Positions 28,371-36,768 of a stretch of 64,000 nt of DNA are shown here, one piece after another. The notes beneath the pieces are model-generated. The model was given only the letters and a program-made list of their open reading frames with translations. It ran no database searches and was not told the origin of the DNA. Both the position numbers and the translations under genes were made by a program. Source of the DNA: Hydrogenophilales bacterium (GTDB lineage Bacteria > Pseudomonadota > Gammaproteobacteria > Burkholderiales > Thiobacillaceae); the NCBI GenBank assembly GCA_016719465.1, contig JADJYY010000014.1, positions 38,883-102,882 on the forward strand. The letters are read 5' to 3'. How positions within the stretch are numbered: position 1 is the first letter of the stretch; every line of letters begins with the position of its first letter.

Positions 28371-28389
28371 CCCCCGGCCGGGCCGGGGG
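28371..28389. other. Intercistronic GC hairpin, cassette 1
   Basis: CCCCCGGCC-G-GGCCGGGGG between the toroid stop and the PEP-CTERM start. It has no U tract, so it is more likely an RNA-stability or partial attenuation element than a full terminator. It is conserved in all four cassettes. Confidence 0.7.
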
Positions 28390-28399
28390 GCATCAAGGG

Positions 28400-30042
28400 T
28401 TACGGAACGGGGTTAACCGGGACCGCGCAGTTCGGCAGGGTGCACAGCGGGATGCAAGCCTTGACGTCGGCGGGACTGACCACGCCGTCACCATTGGCAT
28501 CGTAGGCTTGATCCAGTGGCGGCACCTTCTTGCCGCGGGCCTTGCTGATCATGGAGGTGTCGACCTTGTCGATGTCGCCATCCTTGTCCACGTCGCACTT
28601 GCCTTCGCAGGCATCGCCAATCTTGTTGTTGTTCAGGTCTTCCTGGCCCGGGTTGGACGTGTTCTTGCAGTTGTCGCAGGCATCGCCCACACCGTCGCCA
28701 TCCGCATCAGCCTGGTTGGCGTTGGACGTGTTCACGCAGTTGTCGTCCGAGTCACACACGCCGTCCTGGTCGGTATCGATGCAGGCGCCGCCCAGGGAGC
28801 GCTGCAGCACCAGGATGGCATAGGAGTGATCGGCTGGCTGGCTCCAGGTCCCATTCGGGTTGGGGAACAGCCCCGAGGCTTGCTGCAGGGACATCAGCCG
28901 GTAGGCGTAGTCGTAGTACCAGCCGTCGGGGGTTCCCGAGTAGTAACCCGCTGCACCGGCGCCACGCGGTGCCGGACGCGCATCCGCGTTGGGATCCCGG
29001 TTCGCTTCCCGCCCCGCGACAATCGGTAACGTGCCCATGTCACTTGGATCGATATTCCCCGCGGCCGGCACCACCCCTGAATTTTGAATGATGTTGTAGG
29101 CCTTGGAGGAAGACCACAGGTAATAGAAATAAGCCGGCGTCCAACTGTCCGGACGAATATTGGTGGTGTAGCTATACGCATTCCGCAGCCAACGGAGATA
29201 CCCTGAATCGAGGGATCGTTCAAGTTCTTGCCCGTACCGACCAATTGGCCCCAAGTGCCGGAAGCGGTTTGTTGGGAGCTGTTATTGCCAGCACCGTAAT
29301 AGGACTGATAGCCGTGTCCGAAGCAGCCGGCGCCACAAGTATCGAACTGCGCACCTACATTCTGTTCACCGTTCAGAGAATAAGCCAGCGAGGTCTTGTC
29401 CAAGGCGGCGGTAATCAGTGGGATGCGATTCTTGTCCGCGGACTCGCCCATCCCGCTGTAGAACCCTTTTGCAGCCGACATGCCGGCCAATGTGAGTTGT
29501 GTAGTGGAAGAATCATAGCCAGGACCTTGGTAATCCCAGTAGCCACCACGGCCATTGGGGGCCGGGGCTTCGGGCGATTGCGCCGTCAGGGTCCGATCCA
29601 CGACTTTGTCAATGGTCTGGCGCGCGGATCGGCCAGCACAGTTGTAACCTGCCGGTGCGACAGGATTATCTGGTCCTCCGGTTGCGAGATAAACCGACAA
29701 CGCCATCATGGCTTGGCCATCGTAATAGGAATAGAAGCCGCCACGATCTCCATAGCTGCCACTATCGATCAGAATGCAGGCGGCATTCTGGGCCAGGGTC
29801 TTATCCGCCGCGCTCAGGCCGTTGTAGCCGGCCGGTAGGCTTTCCTTCTCCAGCAGGGTGAGCAAGGCCAAGCCATTGGCCGCGATATCGGTCGTGAAGT
29901 AGTTGTTGGCACGCGCGAACGCCAGGCCGGCGTCGATGGCGGCGTTGACGTCGTCCTTGAAGTTCTGGTGGGACGCCTGGGCGCCCGTCGCGAGGGCGGA
30001 CAGGGCGGCGACGCAGAGGATGCTCAGTGTGGTTTGTTTCAT
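28400..30042 (-). pseudogene. Toroid-TSP3-dockerin secreted protein, cassette 1, frameshifted
   Basis: The start at 30042 has a good GGAAGGAG site. The first frame covers the signal peptide (about 1-23) and two thirds of the alpha/alpha-toroid domain. A one-base deletion near 29203 (after LNDPSIQ) shifts the frame, and the paralogous sequence continues in another frame to the stop at 28400: YLRWLRNAYSY, the thrombospondin type 3 repeats and the dockerin-like domain. Adding one base gives 547 residues, matching the intact copy at 31175-32815 (546). Without repair, translation runs into an unrelated frame and lacks the calcium-binding parts. Either a real inactivating mutation or an assembly error. 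Confidence 0.85.
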
Positions 30043-30199
30043 GATTGCTCCTTCCGATTATCGAACCGGGGCATTTGTCCCGGGCGGGGGATAGATAAAA
30101 CCGTGTTTTCTTGGATATAGCTTCGCGTTCAGTGAACCGCATCCCGACCCCGGAAATTCACCATCGGCCTGGAGTTTCACGCCATGTCACTTTCCACTA

Positions 30200-30218
30200 C
30201 CTGGCACTCGTGGATACC
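30200..30218 (-). promoter_or_regulatory. Conserved 19-bp upstream box, cassette 1
   Basis: Fits CCTGRCAYTCGYRRATRCC on the plus strand, shared with 32917-32935 and 35753-35771. Function unknown. It does not have the GG-N10-GC spacing of a sigma-54 promoter. Confidence 0.45.
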
Positions 30219-30310
30219 TTGGTGCTTATTTACTAGCAAAAAACGGGCCCAATTTATTTATATTTACAATCAAAGTGTTACGTTATTAAAGCGTTTTTCA
30301 ATACCAAAAA

Positions 30311-30327
30311 TGTAAATTTTCCCGACA
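30311..30327 (-). promoter_or_regulatory. Conserved 17-bp site, cassette 1
   Basis: TGTAAATTTTCCCGACA on the plus strand, 268 bp upstream of the toroid start. It fits TGTAAAWWWYMYCGACA, which is found once upstream of each of the four cassettes. The TGT...ACA ends make it a partial palindrome, so it is a likely regulator-binding site. Confidence 0.7.
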
Positions 30328-30345
30328 AGCTAATCCACAACAGAA

Positions 30346-30372
30346 CAAAAAAACCCCGCCGAAGCGGGGTTG
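30346..30372 (-). terminator. Rho-independent terminator, cassette 2
   Basis: CCCCGC-CGAA-GCGGGG stem with seven A on the plus strand (U tract for minus transcription), 20 bp after the PEP-CTERM stop of cassette 2. It lies between cassettes 2 and 1. Confidence 0.85.
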
Positions 30373-30392
30373 TGTCTTTGGCCGGGAACAAC

Positions 30393-31109
30393 TCAGGCCT
30401 TGCGGCGCATCCGGGCGAAGCCCAGGCCCAGCAGGCCCAGGCCCAGCAGGCCGAGGATGGAGGGCTCGGGCACGCCGGTCTGAGAGAAGCGCTGGTCGAA
30501 GCCATGAAGACCCGCGTTGTCGGTTGCCGCGGTGGCCCACACCAGAATGTTCTTGGTCACGTACACCGACTGCCGCGGCCCGAAGTCGGCGGAATCAGCG
30601 AGTTTCGCGGTCTGGCCGGTGCCTGCGAGATAGCTGAACTCCACGTCCAGAATGCCGAGATCATCAGCCCCCATTTCAGTACCCACGGATTCCAGGATAA
30701 AACTGCCGGCATCCTCGGTCTCTCCGGCACCAGCCGTCCATCCATAAGAGGCAATCACATTGCCCATGGTGGCGTCGGTAATCTGCATGCCGGGGTCGGT
30801 GGCGGTGACCTTGAAGCCGAAGGTGTAGTCCAAGTAGGCGTAGGTGCCGTCACCAGTCACGTTGAATTCGCCATCCAGGATGCTGAATTTCAGGCCATAG
30901 TCGCCACCGTCGTCGATGCCCACGACTTCGATGTTGTCGGTATCCACCGTGCGGGCCGGATCGGAAGAATCAAAATAAACCTCGGACCAGTCGCTGAACA
31001 GCTTGTCGCCGACGGTGATGCTGCCGTTATCCAGCAACTCGGTCATCGAGATGGCCTGGGCGCCGCCGGCGGCCAGCGCCAAGGCCAGGGTAAGCAGGGT
31101 CTTTTTCAT
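30393..31109 (-). CDS. PEP-CTERM sorting domain protein, cassette 2
   Basis: 238 residues. Signal peptide MKKTLLTLALALAAGGAQA is followed by ISMTELLDNGSITVGDKLF. The mature domain (DTDNIEVVGIDDGGDYGLKF, TGDGTYAYLDYTFGFKV) is close to that of cassette 4. QRFSQTGVPEPSILGLLGL starts the PEP-CTERM signal, which ends ARMRRKA. It is probably exosortase-sorted to the envelope. It is paired with the intact toroid/dockerin gene 65 bp upstream and followed by its own terminator. Confidence 0.92.
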   Translation of the reverse strand: MKKTLLTLALALAAGGAQAISMTELLDNGSITVGDKLFSDWSEVYFDSSDPARTVDTDNIEVVGIDDGGDYGLKFSILDGEFNVTGDGTYAYLDYTFGFKVTATDPGMQITDATMGNVIASYGWTAGAGETEDAGSFILESVGTEMGADDLGILDVEFSYLAGTGQTAKLADSADFGPRQSVYVTKNILVWATAATDNAGLHGFDQRFSQTGVPEPSILGLLGLGLLGLGFARMRRKA

Positions 31110-31144
31110 GATGCTTGCTCCTAATCAGGTTGCCAATCTTTGTC

Positions 31145-31165
31145 CCCCCCGGCCGGGCCGGGGGG
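31145..31165. other. Intercistronic GC hairpin, cassette 2
   Basis: CCCCCCGGCC-G-GGCCGGGGGG, a copy of the hairpin at 28371-28389. Confidence 0.7.
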
Positions 31166-31174
31166 CATCAAGGG

Positions 31175-32815
31175 TTACGGAACGGGGTTAACCGGGACCG
31201 CGCAGTTCGGCAGGGTGCACAGCGGGATGCAGGCCTTGACGTCGGCGGGACTGACCACGCCGTCACCATTGGCGTCGTAGGCTTGATCCAGCGGCGGCAC
31301 CTTCTTGCCGCGGGCCTTGCTGATCATGGAGGTGTCGACCTTGTCGATGTCGCCATCCTTGTCCACGTCGCACTTGCCTTCGCAGGCGTCACCAATACCG
31401 TTCTGGTTCTGGTCTTCCTGGCCCGGGTTGGCCGTGTTCTTGCAGTTGTCGCAGACATCGCCCACGCCGTCGCCATCCGCATCAGCTTGGTTGGAATTGG
31501 CGTCAGCCGGGCAGTTGTCCTCGTCATCGCAGACACCGTCATTGTCGCCGTCGGCGCAAGCGCCACCGAGGGAGCGCTGCAGCACCAGAATGGCGTAGGC
31601 GTGGTCGACTTCCGCGTCCCAGCTGCCGTTCGGGTTGGGGAACTGGCCGGCGGCGTTCTGCAGCGTCATCAGCCGGTAGGCGTAGTCGTAGTACCAGCCG
31701 ACGGGCGTACCAGCGTAATAGCCGGCAGCGCCCGGGCCGCGCGGGGCAGGGCGGGTGTCGAGGCCAGAATTCCGGTTGGCTTGCCGGCCCACGACCACGG
31801 GCAGGGTTCCCATGTCGCCGGGATCGACGTTGCCCGCCGCAGTCGGCGCCCCGGCGGCCTCGATGATGTTGTAAGCCTTCGAGGACGACCACAGGTAATA
31901 AAAATAGGCCGGCGACCAGCCCTGGTTGACGTAGTTCGTGTCGTAGTAGTAACTGTTCTGCAACCAGTGCAGGTAGCGCTGGATGGCGGGATCGTTGACG
32001 TTCTTGCCGGCGCCGGTCAGTTGCCCCCAGGTGCCGGAAGCGGTCTGTTGATGGCTCGGGCCATAGCCGCTGACCTGGTAACCGTGGCCAGCGCAGCCCC
32101 CCGCGCCGCAAGTGTCGAACTGGCCACCCGACTGTGCCTTGGCATTGACCGCGTAGCCGTCGGAAGTCCGGTTCAGCGCGTCCGTGATCAGGGGGATGCG
32201 GGCCTTGTCCACGGATTCGCCCATCTTGCTGTAGAAGCCCTTTGCGGCGGCCAGGCCGGCCAGGGTGAACTGGGTGGTGGAGGAATCGCAACCAGTGCTG
32301 GTGTAGCCCCAGAAGCCGGCGCAGTTGCCGGCGGCAGGCACACCGCCGGTCTGGGCGGCCAGGGCGCGGTCCACCACCTTGTCGATGGTCTGGCGCGCGG
32401 AGCGGCCGACGCAACTGTAGCCCGCCGGCGCGGCCGGGGTATCGGGGCCGCCGGTGTCCAGGTAGACCGACAATCCCATCAGCACCTGGCCGTCGTAGTA
32501 GGAATAGAAGCCGCCACGGTCGCCGAAGCCGCCACCGTCGATCAGGATGCAGGCGGCGTTCTGGGCAAGGGTCTTGTCCGCGGCATCCAGGCCGTTGTAG
32601 CCGGCGGGAAGGCTCTCCTTCTCCAGCAGGGTCAGCAGCGACAGGCCGTTGGCCTCGGTGTAGACGGTGAAGTGGTTGTTGGCTCGAGAATAGGCCAGGC
32701 CGGCGTCGATGGCGGCGTTCACGTCGGCCTTGAATTCGGCGTGACCGGCTTGCGCGCCGGTCGCGAATGCGGACAGCACCGCGACGTAGAGGATACCGAG
32801 GGTGGTTTTTTTCAT
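31175..32815 (-). CDS. Secreted alpha/alpha-toroid, TSP3, dockerin-like protein, cassette 2 (intact)
   Basis: 546 residues from ATG 32815, preceded by AGGAAGGAGTCATC. Signal peptide about 1-22. Residues about 25-410 form a prenyltransferase/squalene-cyclase-like alpha/alpha-toroid (LSLLTLLEKESLPAGYNGL, CDSSTTQFTLAGLAAAKGFY, QQTASGTWGQL, YLHWLQNSYYY). Canonical catalytic DxDD or zinc sites are not seen, so it may bind rather than catalyse. Residues about 417-479 are thrombospondin type 3 calcium repeats (DGDNDGVCDDEDNCP, DADGDGVGDVCDNC). Residues about 480-530 are dockerin-like, with two perfect 12-residue loops, DVDKDGDIDKVD and DANGDGVVSPAD. The end is CIPLCTLPNCAVPVNPVP. It is first in a two-gene unit with the PEP-CTERM gene. 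Confidence 0.88.
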   Translation of the reverse strand: MKKTTLGILYVAVLSAFATGAQAGHAEFKADVNAAIDAGLAYSRANNHFTVYTEANGLSLLTLLEKESLPAGYNGLDAADKTLAQNAACILIDGGGFGDRGGFYSYYDGQVLMGLSVYLDTGGPDTPAAPAGYSCVGRSARQTIDKVVDRALAAQTGGVPAAGNCAGFWGYTSTGCDSSTTQFTLAGLAAAKGFYSKMGESVDKARIPLITDALNRTSDGYAVNAKAQSGGQFDTCGAGGCAGHGYQVSGYGPSHQQTASGTWGQLTGAGKNVNDPAIQRYLHWLQNSYYYDTNYVNQGWSPAYFYYLWSSSKAYNIIEAAGAPTAAGNVDPGDMGTLPVVVGRQANRNSGLDTRPAPRGPGAAGYYAGTPVGWYYDYAYRLMTLQNAAGQFPNPNGSWDAEVDHAYAILVLQRSLGGACADGDNDGVCDDEDNCPADANSNQADADGDGVGDVCDNCKNTANPGQEDQNQNGIGDACEGKCDVDKDGDIDKVDTSMISKARGKKVPPLDQAYDANGDGVVSPADVKACIPLCTLPNCAVPVNPVP

Positions 32816-32916
32816 GATGACTCCTTCCTGAATCGAATCGGGCACTTCGTCCCGGGGATGGATGGATGAAACCGTGACTTCATGCTCGCCGCCTCACGCC
32901 ATCTGGTTTTTTGCAG

Positions 32917-32935
32917 CCTGGCACTCGCAAATGCC
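32917..32935 (-). promoter_or_regulatory. Conserved 19-bp upstream box, cassette 2
   Basis: CCTGGCACTCGCAAATGCC on the plus strand, sharing the 30200-30218 pattern. Confidence 0.45.
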
Positions 32936-33028
32936 TTGGTATTCAACTACAAGCAAATAGCAAGCCTGAAATTATTGCTACGCATAATCAATATGTTGGA
33001 TTAACAGAGAATAGATTCAGACACAGAA

Positions 33029-33045
33029 TGTAAATTTCCTCGACA
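33029..33045 (-). promoter_or_regulatory. Conserved 17-bp site, cassette 2
   Basis: TGTAAATTTCCTCGACA, 213 bp upstream of the toroid start. The surrounding 32816-33115 is AT-rich and otherwise empty of genes. Confidence 0.7.
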
Positions 33046-33115
33046 GCCTGATTGCCTTATAGGCGGGCGGCGCGTCAATCACCAGGCGACCAGGGCGCAT
33101 GACAGGACGCTGGAC

Positions 33116-33146
33116 GAAAAAAACCCCGCCGCGGCGGGGTTTTTTC
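33116..33146. terminator. Rho-independent terminator, cassette 3 (bidirectional shape)
   Basis: A run of seven A, the CCCCGCC/GGCGGGG stem, then six T. It works for minus-strand transcription of cassette 3 and has a U tract in the other direction too. Confidence 0.85.
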
Positions 33147-33163
33147 TCCGGGGCTAGAAAAAA

Positions 33164-33877
33164 TCAGCCCTGGCGGCGCGCCCGGGCGAAGCCCAGGCCC
33201 AGCAGGCCGAGGCCGAGAAGACCCAGGGTGGCGGGTTCGGGCACCGAGGTCTGGGAGTAGCGCTGGTAGAAATCGGTGATGTAGATCGCTTCGCCCTGGG
33301 CGGACGACCACACCCCGATGTTCTTCGTCACGAAGATCTCGCTCTGGGGCGCGAACACCAGGGAATCGAAGCCCACGTAGTCCTCCACGCCACCCAGGAT
33401 GCTCTCCGTCACCTCGATGGTGCCGAGCACCTTGCCGTCCTTGTCCTTGACGGTCTCGATGATGGTGGCAAGCAGGTCTTCACCGCCTTCCTCTTCATCG
33501 TAGTCGAGCGAACCGAAGAACCCGCCCATGGAGACGTCCTTGATCAGCTTTCCAGTCAGCGAGGTGACACGGAAGCTGAAGCTGTAGTCGGTGTAGGCGA
33601 ACACGCCATCACCGATCACGCCCAGATCGCCGTCCTCGATGGAGAACTGCAGGCCGGGTCCGGGATCGTCACCCCCGTCATTCAGGGCGGAAACTTCAAT
33701 ATCGGCTGGATCCACCGCGAAAGCCGCGTCGGATTCACCGCTGAACACGAATGCCCATTGGTCGAACTTCTTGTCGCCGGCCTGGATGGTCTGCCCGCCC
33801 AGCAGGTCGGACAGGGGAACGGCCTGGGCGCCACCGGCGAGCAGCGCGAGGGCCAGGGTAAGCAAGGTCTTCTTCAT
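33164..33877 (-). CDS. PEP-CTERM sorting domain protein, cassette 3
   Basis: 237 residues with the shared signal peptide MKKTLLTLALALLAGGAQA. The mature domain is the most divergent of the four: GQTIQAGDKKFDQWAFVF, DPADIEVSALNDGGDDPGPG, a VFAYTDYSFSFRVTS strand, and an acidic loop DYDEEEGGEDLLAT. It ends with VPEPATLGLLGLGLLGLGF and ARARRQG, a complete PEP-CTERM signal. It follows the frameshifted toroid gene of cassette 3 and a GC hairpin. Confidence 0.92.
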   Translation of the reverse strand: MKKTLLTLALALLAGGAQAVPLSDLLGGQTIQAGDKKFDQWAFVFSGESDAAFAVDPADIEVSALNDGGDDPGPGLQFSIEDGDLGVIGDGVFAYTDYSFSFRVTSLTGKLIKDVSMGGFFGSLDYDEEEGGEDLLATIIETVKDKDGKVLGTIEVTESILGGVEDYVGFDSLVFAPQSEIFVTKNIGVWSSAQGEAIYITDFYQRYSQTSVPEPATLGLLGLGLLGLGFARARRQG

Positions 33878-33912
33878 GTGGATGCTCCTAATCAGGTTGC
33901 CAGTCTTTGCTT

Positions 33913-33932
33913 CCCCCGGCCGGGCCGGGGGG
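33913..33932. other. Intercistronic GC hairpin, cassette 3
   Basis: CCCCCGGCC-G-GGCCGGGGGG; same position and sequence as in the other cassettes. Confidence 0.7.
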
Positions 33933-33941
33933 CATCAAGGG

Positions 33942-35584
33942 TTACGGAACGGGGTTAACCGGGACCGCGCAGTTCGGCAGGGTGCACAGCGGGATGCAAG
34001 CCTTGACGTCGGCGGGACTGACCACGCCGTCACCATTGGCATCGTAGGCTTGATCCAGTGGCGGCACCCTCTTGCCGCGGCCTTGCTGATCATGGAGGTG
34101 TCGACCTTGTCGATGTCGCCATCCTTGTCCACGTCGCACTTGCCTTCGCAGGCGTCACCAATACCGTTCTGGTTCTGGTCTTCCTGGCCCGGGTTGGCCG
34201 TGTTCTTGCAGTTGTCGCAGACATCGCCCACGCCGTCGCCATCCGCATCAGCCTGGTTGGCGTTAGACGTGTTCACGCAGTTGTCGTCCGAGTCGCAGAT
34301 GCCGTCCCCATCGGTATCGACGCAGGCACCGCCGACGGAACGCACCAGCACCAGGATGGCGTAGGCGTGGTCAGCCTGGGTCGCGCCCGCCGCCCCCCAG
34401 CTGCCGTTCGGGTTGGGGAAGGAGCCGTTGGCCAGCTGCCGGTTCATGAGGGTGTAGGCATAGTCGTAGTACCAGTTCTGCGGCGTTTCGCAGTAGAAGC
34501 CGTCGTTCGGCGCCGCGCAGGGGCCGGCACCGTCGGCCCCGCGCACGGCCGGTCGGACATCGGTCGCGGGGTTGCGGCGCACCAGGCGGGTACCGTTGGC
34601 GGCCATGGTGCCCAGGTCGGACGTGTCGATGTTGCCGGCGCCCGGTAACAGACCGGAGGTTTCCAGCAGGGCGTAGGCTTTGGCCGATGACCACATGTAG
34701 TACATGTAAAACTGTGGGAAACCGTCGTTGTAGCTCGGATTATTTTCGTAGTTGTAGGCGTTCATCAGCCAGCGCAGGTAGGACTGGATACCGTTGCTGT
34801 TCAGATTGTTGCCGGTGCCCAGCAACTGCCCCCAGGTACCCGACGCCGTCTGCTGGTAAGTCGGCGTGGCGTAGCTGACTTGATAACCATGCCCTTTGCA
34901 GCCCTGAGCGCCGCAGTCGCTGAATTGCGCGTTGACGGGGCCATTCTTGGCGTTGGCCGTGTATCCAGCGGCGGTACGGTCCAGTGCCGTCGTGATGCCG
35001 GCCAGGCGCCCGCCCGGATCCCCCTTGTTGGTGTAGAAATTCTTGGCGGCGGAAAGGCCGGCCGCGGCGAACTGGGTGGTGGAGGAGTCGCATCCGCCGC
35101 CGCTGTAGCCCCAATATCCCGAGCAAGTGCCGGAGCTCGTCTGGTTGGTCACCAGGCGGTCGACGACGCGGTCGATGGCCCAGCGCACGTTGTTCACGGA
35201 ACCGTTGGGATTGTCGGGTCCGCCGGTATTGGAATAGACGGACAGCGCCATGAGAACCTGGCCGTCGGTGTAGGAATACTGACCGGCGCGAGCCGCGAAG
35301 TTGCCGGAGGTGATCAGGATGTTGGCCGCCGCGTCAGCCTTGAGCTTTTCGGCCGCGGTCAGACCGGCATAGCCGCCAAGGTCGGGGCGCTTCTCCAGTA
35401 GCGCCAGCAGCAACAGGCCGGTCGCGTTGTTGCCGTCGGTGAACCAGTTCGCCGAAATGGCGTAGTTCAGGCCCGCGTCGATGGCGTTGTTGACGTCCGA
35501 CTTGAAGTTGGTGATGGCTTGGGCGTTCACCCCCGCGGCCATCAGAAGCACGCCGCATACGGCGCTGATCAAACGTTGTTTCAT
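33942..35584 (-). pseudogene. Toroid-TSP3-dockerin secreted protein, cassette 3, frameshifted near C-terminus
   Basis: The start at 35584 has an AAGGAG site. Signal peptide about 1-24, toroid domain about 25-410 (CDSSTTQFAAAGLSAAKNFY, QQTASGTWGQLLG), TSP3 repeats and the first dockerin loop are all in frame. One G is missing at about 34077-34082 relative to cassettes 1 and 2 (GCGGCC here, GCGGGCC there). After ...TSMISKA the frame changes and the second calcium loop is lost; the shifted reading continues to a stop at 33935. The correct dockerin end remains readable in the other frame to 33942. The repaired length is 547 residues. Being a G-run change, it may be slippage or a sequencing error. 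Most of the protein would still be made. Confidence 0.85.
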
Positions 35585-35752
35585 GATTGCTCCTTCCGAT
35601 TATCGAACCGGGGTCTTCGTCCCGGGGAATGGATAAACCTGTGTTTTCTTCGACAGCTTAGCTTCGTGTTCAGCAACCGCCTCCCGACCCCGGTGATGAG
35701 CGAACTCGAATCACCAACGGCCTGGAGTTTCACGCCATTTCACTTTCGTCTG

Positions 35753-35771
35753 CCTGACATTCGTGGATGCC
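35753..35771 (-). promoter_or_regulatory. Conserved 19-bp upstream box, cassette 3
   Basis: CCTGACATTCGTGGATGCC on the plus strand, sharing the 30200-30218 pattern. Confidence 0.45.
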
Positions 35772-35865
35772 TGCATGCTTTTAATGCAAGCAAAAAATGA
35801 GCCTGATAATTTTCCTTCAAATAATCAATATCTTGCATTAACAGGGGATATATTCAGGCGCGGAC

Positions 35866-35882
35866 TGTAAAATTTCTCGACA
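35866..35882 (-). promoter_or_regulatory. Conserved 17-bp site, cassette 3
   Basis: TGTAAAATTTCTCGACA, 281 bp upstream of the toroid start. The rest of 35585-35947 is AT-rich with no supported gene. Confidence 0.7.
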
Positions 35883-35946
35883 ACCTGGTCCCCTTATAAG
35901 TGGGCGGCGCATGAATCATGCGGTGCCCGAGGCAAAAGAACAGGAC

Positions 35947-35972
35947 GAAAAAAACCCCGCCGAAGCGGGGTT
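35947..35972 (-). terminator. Rho-independent terminator, cassette 4
   Basis: CCCCGC-CGAA-GCGGGG stem with a plus-strand A run, nearly identical to the terminator at 30346-30372. Confidence 0.85.
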
Positions 35973-35993
35973 GTGTCTTGGGCCGGGAACAGA

Positions 35994-36704
35994 TCAGGCC
36001 TTGCGGCGCATCCGGGCGAAGCCCAGTCCGGCCAGGCCCAGGCCCAGCAGGCCGAGGATGGAGGGCTCGGGCACGCCGGTCTGGGAGAAGCGCTGCTCGA
36101 AGACCTGGAGGCTTGCCGTTTCCTGCTGGCCAGTGGCCCAGACCAGGATGTTCTTGGTCACCCAGATCTCGCTTTGCGGCAGGAACTCGGCGCTGTCGGA
36201 CAGTTCTTCGATCAAGCCCGGCCCGCCCAGGGATACATCCAGCCAGCTGAATTCAACCTCCTTCGTCCCGAGGTCGTCCCCCTCGGCTTCAGTCCCGATG
36301 TTCTCCAGGATGTAGAAACCGTTGTCGCCAGTGGCCTGAATAGTGCCTTGAAGCAACTTCAGCGAATTGTCCTTGATGCGCAGATTGGGATTGAGCACGG
36401 TCACGCTGAAGCCGAACGAGTAATCCAGGTAGGCATACAGACCGTCACCGGTCACGTTGAATTCGCCATTCGAGATGCCGAAGCGCAGGCCGTAGTCGCC
36501 ACCATCGTCGATGCCCACGACTTCGATGTTGTCGGTATCCACCGTGCGGGCGGGATCGGAAGAATCAAAATAAACCTCGGACCAGTTGCTGAACAGCTTG
36601 TCGCCGACGGTGATGCTGCCGTCATCCAGCAACTCGGTCATCGAGATGGCCTGGGCGCCGCCGGCGGCCAGCGCCAGGGCCAGGGTTAGCAGGGTCTTTT
36701 TCAT
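35994..36704 (-). CDS. PEP-CTERM sorting domain protein, cassette 4
   Basis: 236 residues. The signal peptide and first 90 residues are nearly identical to cassette 2 (ISMTELLDDGSITVGDKLF, DTDNIEVVGIDDGGDYGL), which suggests recent duplication or gene conversion; the centre differs. It ends VPEPSILGLLGLGLAGLGF and ARMRRKA, a full PEP-CTERM signal. It is paired with the largest toroid/dockerin gene, 64 bp upstream. Confidence 0.92.
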   Translation of the reverse strand: MKKTLLTLALALAAGGAQAISMTELLDDGSITVGDKLFSNWSEVYFDSSDPARTVDTDNIEVVGIDDGGDYGLRFGISNGEFNVTGDGLYAYLDYSFGFSVTVLNPNLRIKDNSLKLLQGTIQATGDNGFYILENIGTEAEGDDLGTKEVEFSWLDVSLGGPGLIEELSDSAEFLPQSEIWVTKNILVWATGQQETASLQVFEQRFSQTGVPEPSILGLLGLGLAGLGFARMRRKA

Positions 36705-36737
36705 GATGCATGCTCCTTTTCAAGTTTCCAATCTTTG

Positions 36738-36758
36738 CCCCCCGGCCGGGCCGGGGGG
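36738..36758. other. Intercistronic GC hairpin, cassette 4
   Basis: CCCCCCGGCC-G-GGCCGGGGGG between the toroid and PEP-CTERM genes. Confidence 0.7.
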
Positions 36759-36768
36759 GATGACTCGC

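Noticed and set aside
30190..30230. Sigma-54 -24/-12 promoter in the conserved 19-bp box
   Set aside because: The GG to GC spacing is one base too long in two copies and the GC is missing in the third.
27621..36704. Cohesin domains in the PEP-CTERM partners
   Set aside because: They are beta-rich and of similar size, but no cohesin motif was seen; they resemble a common PEP-CTERM family instead.
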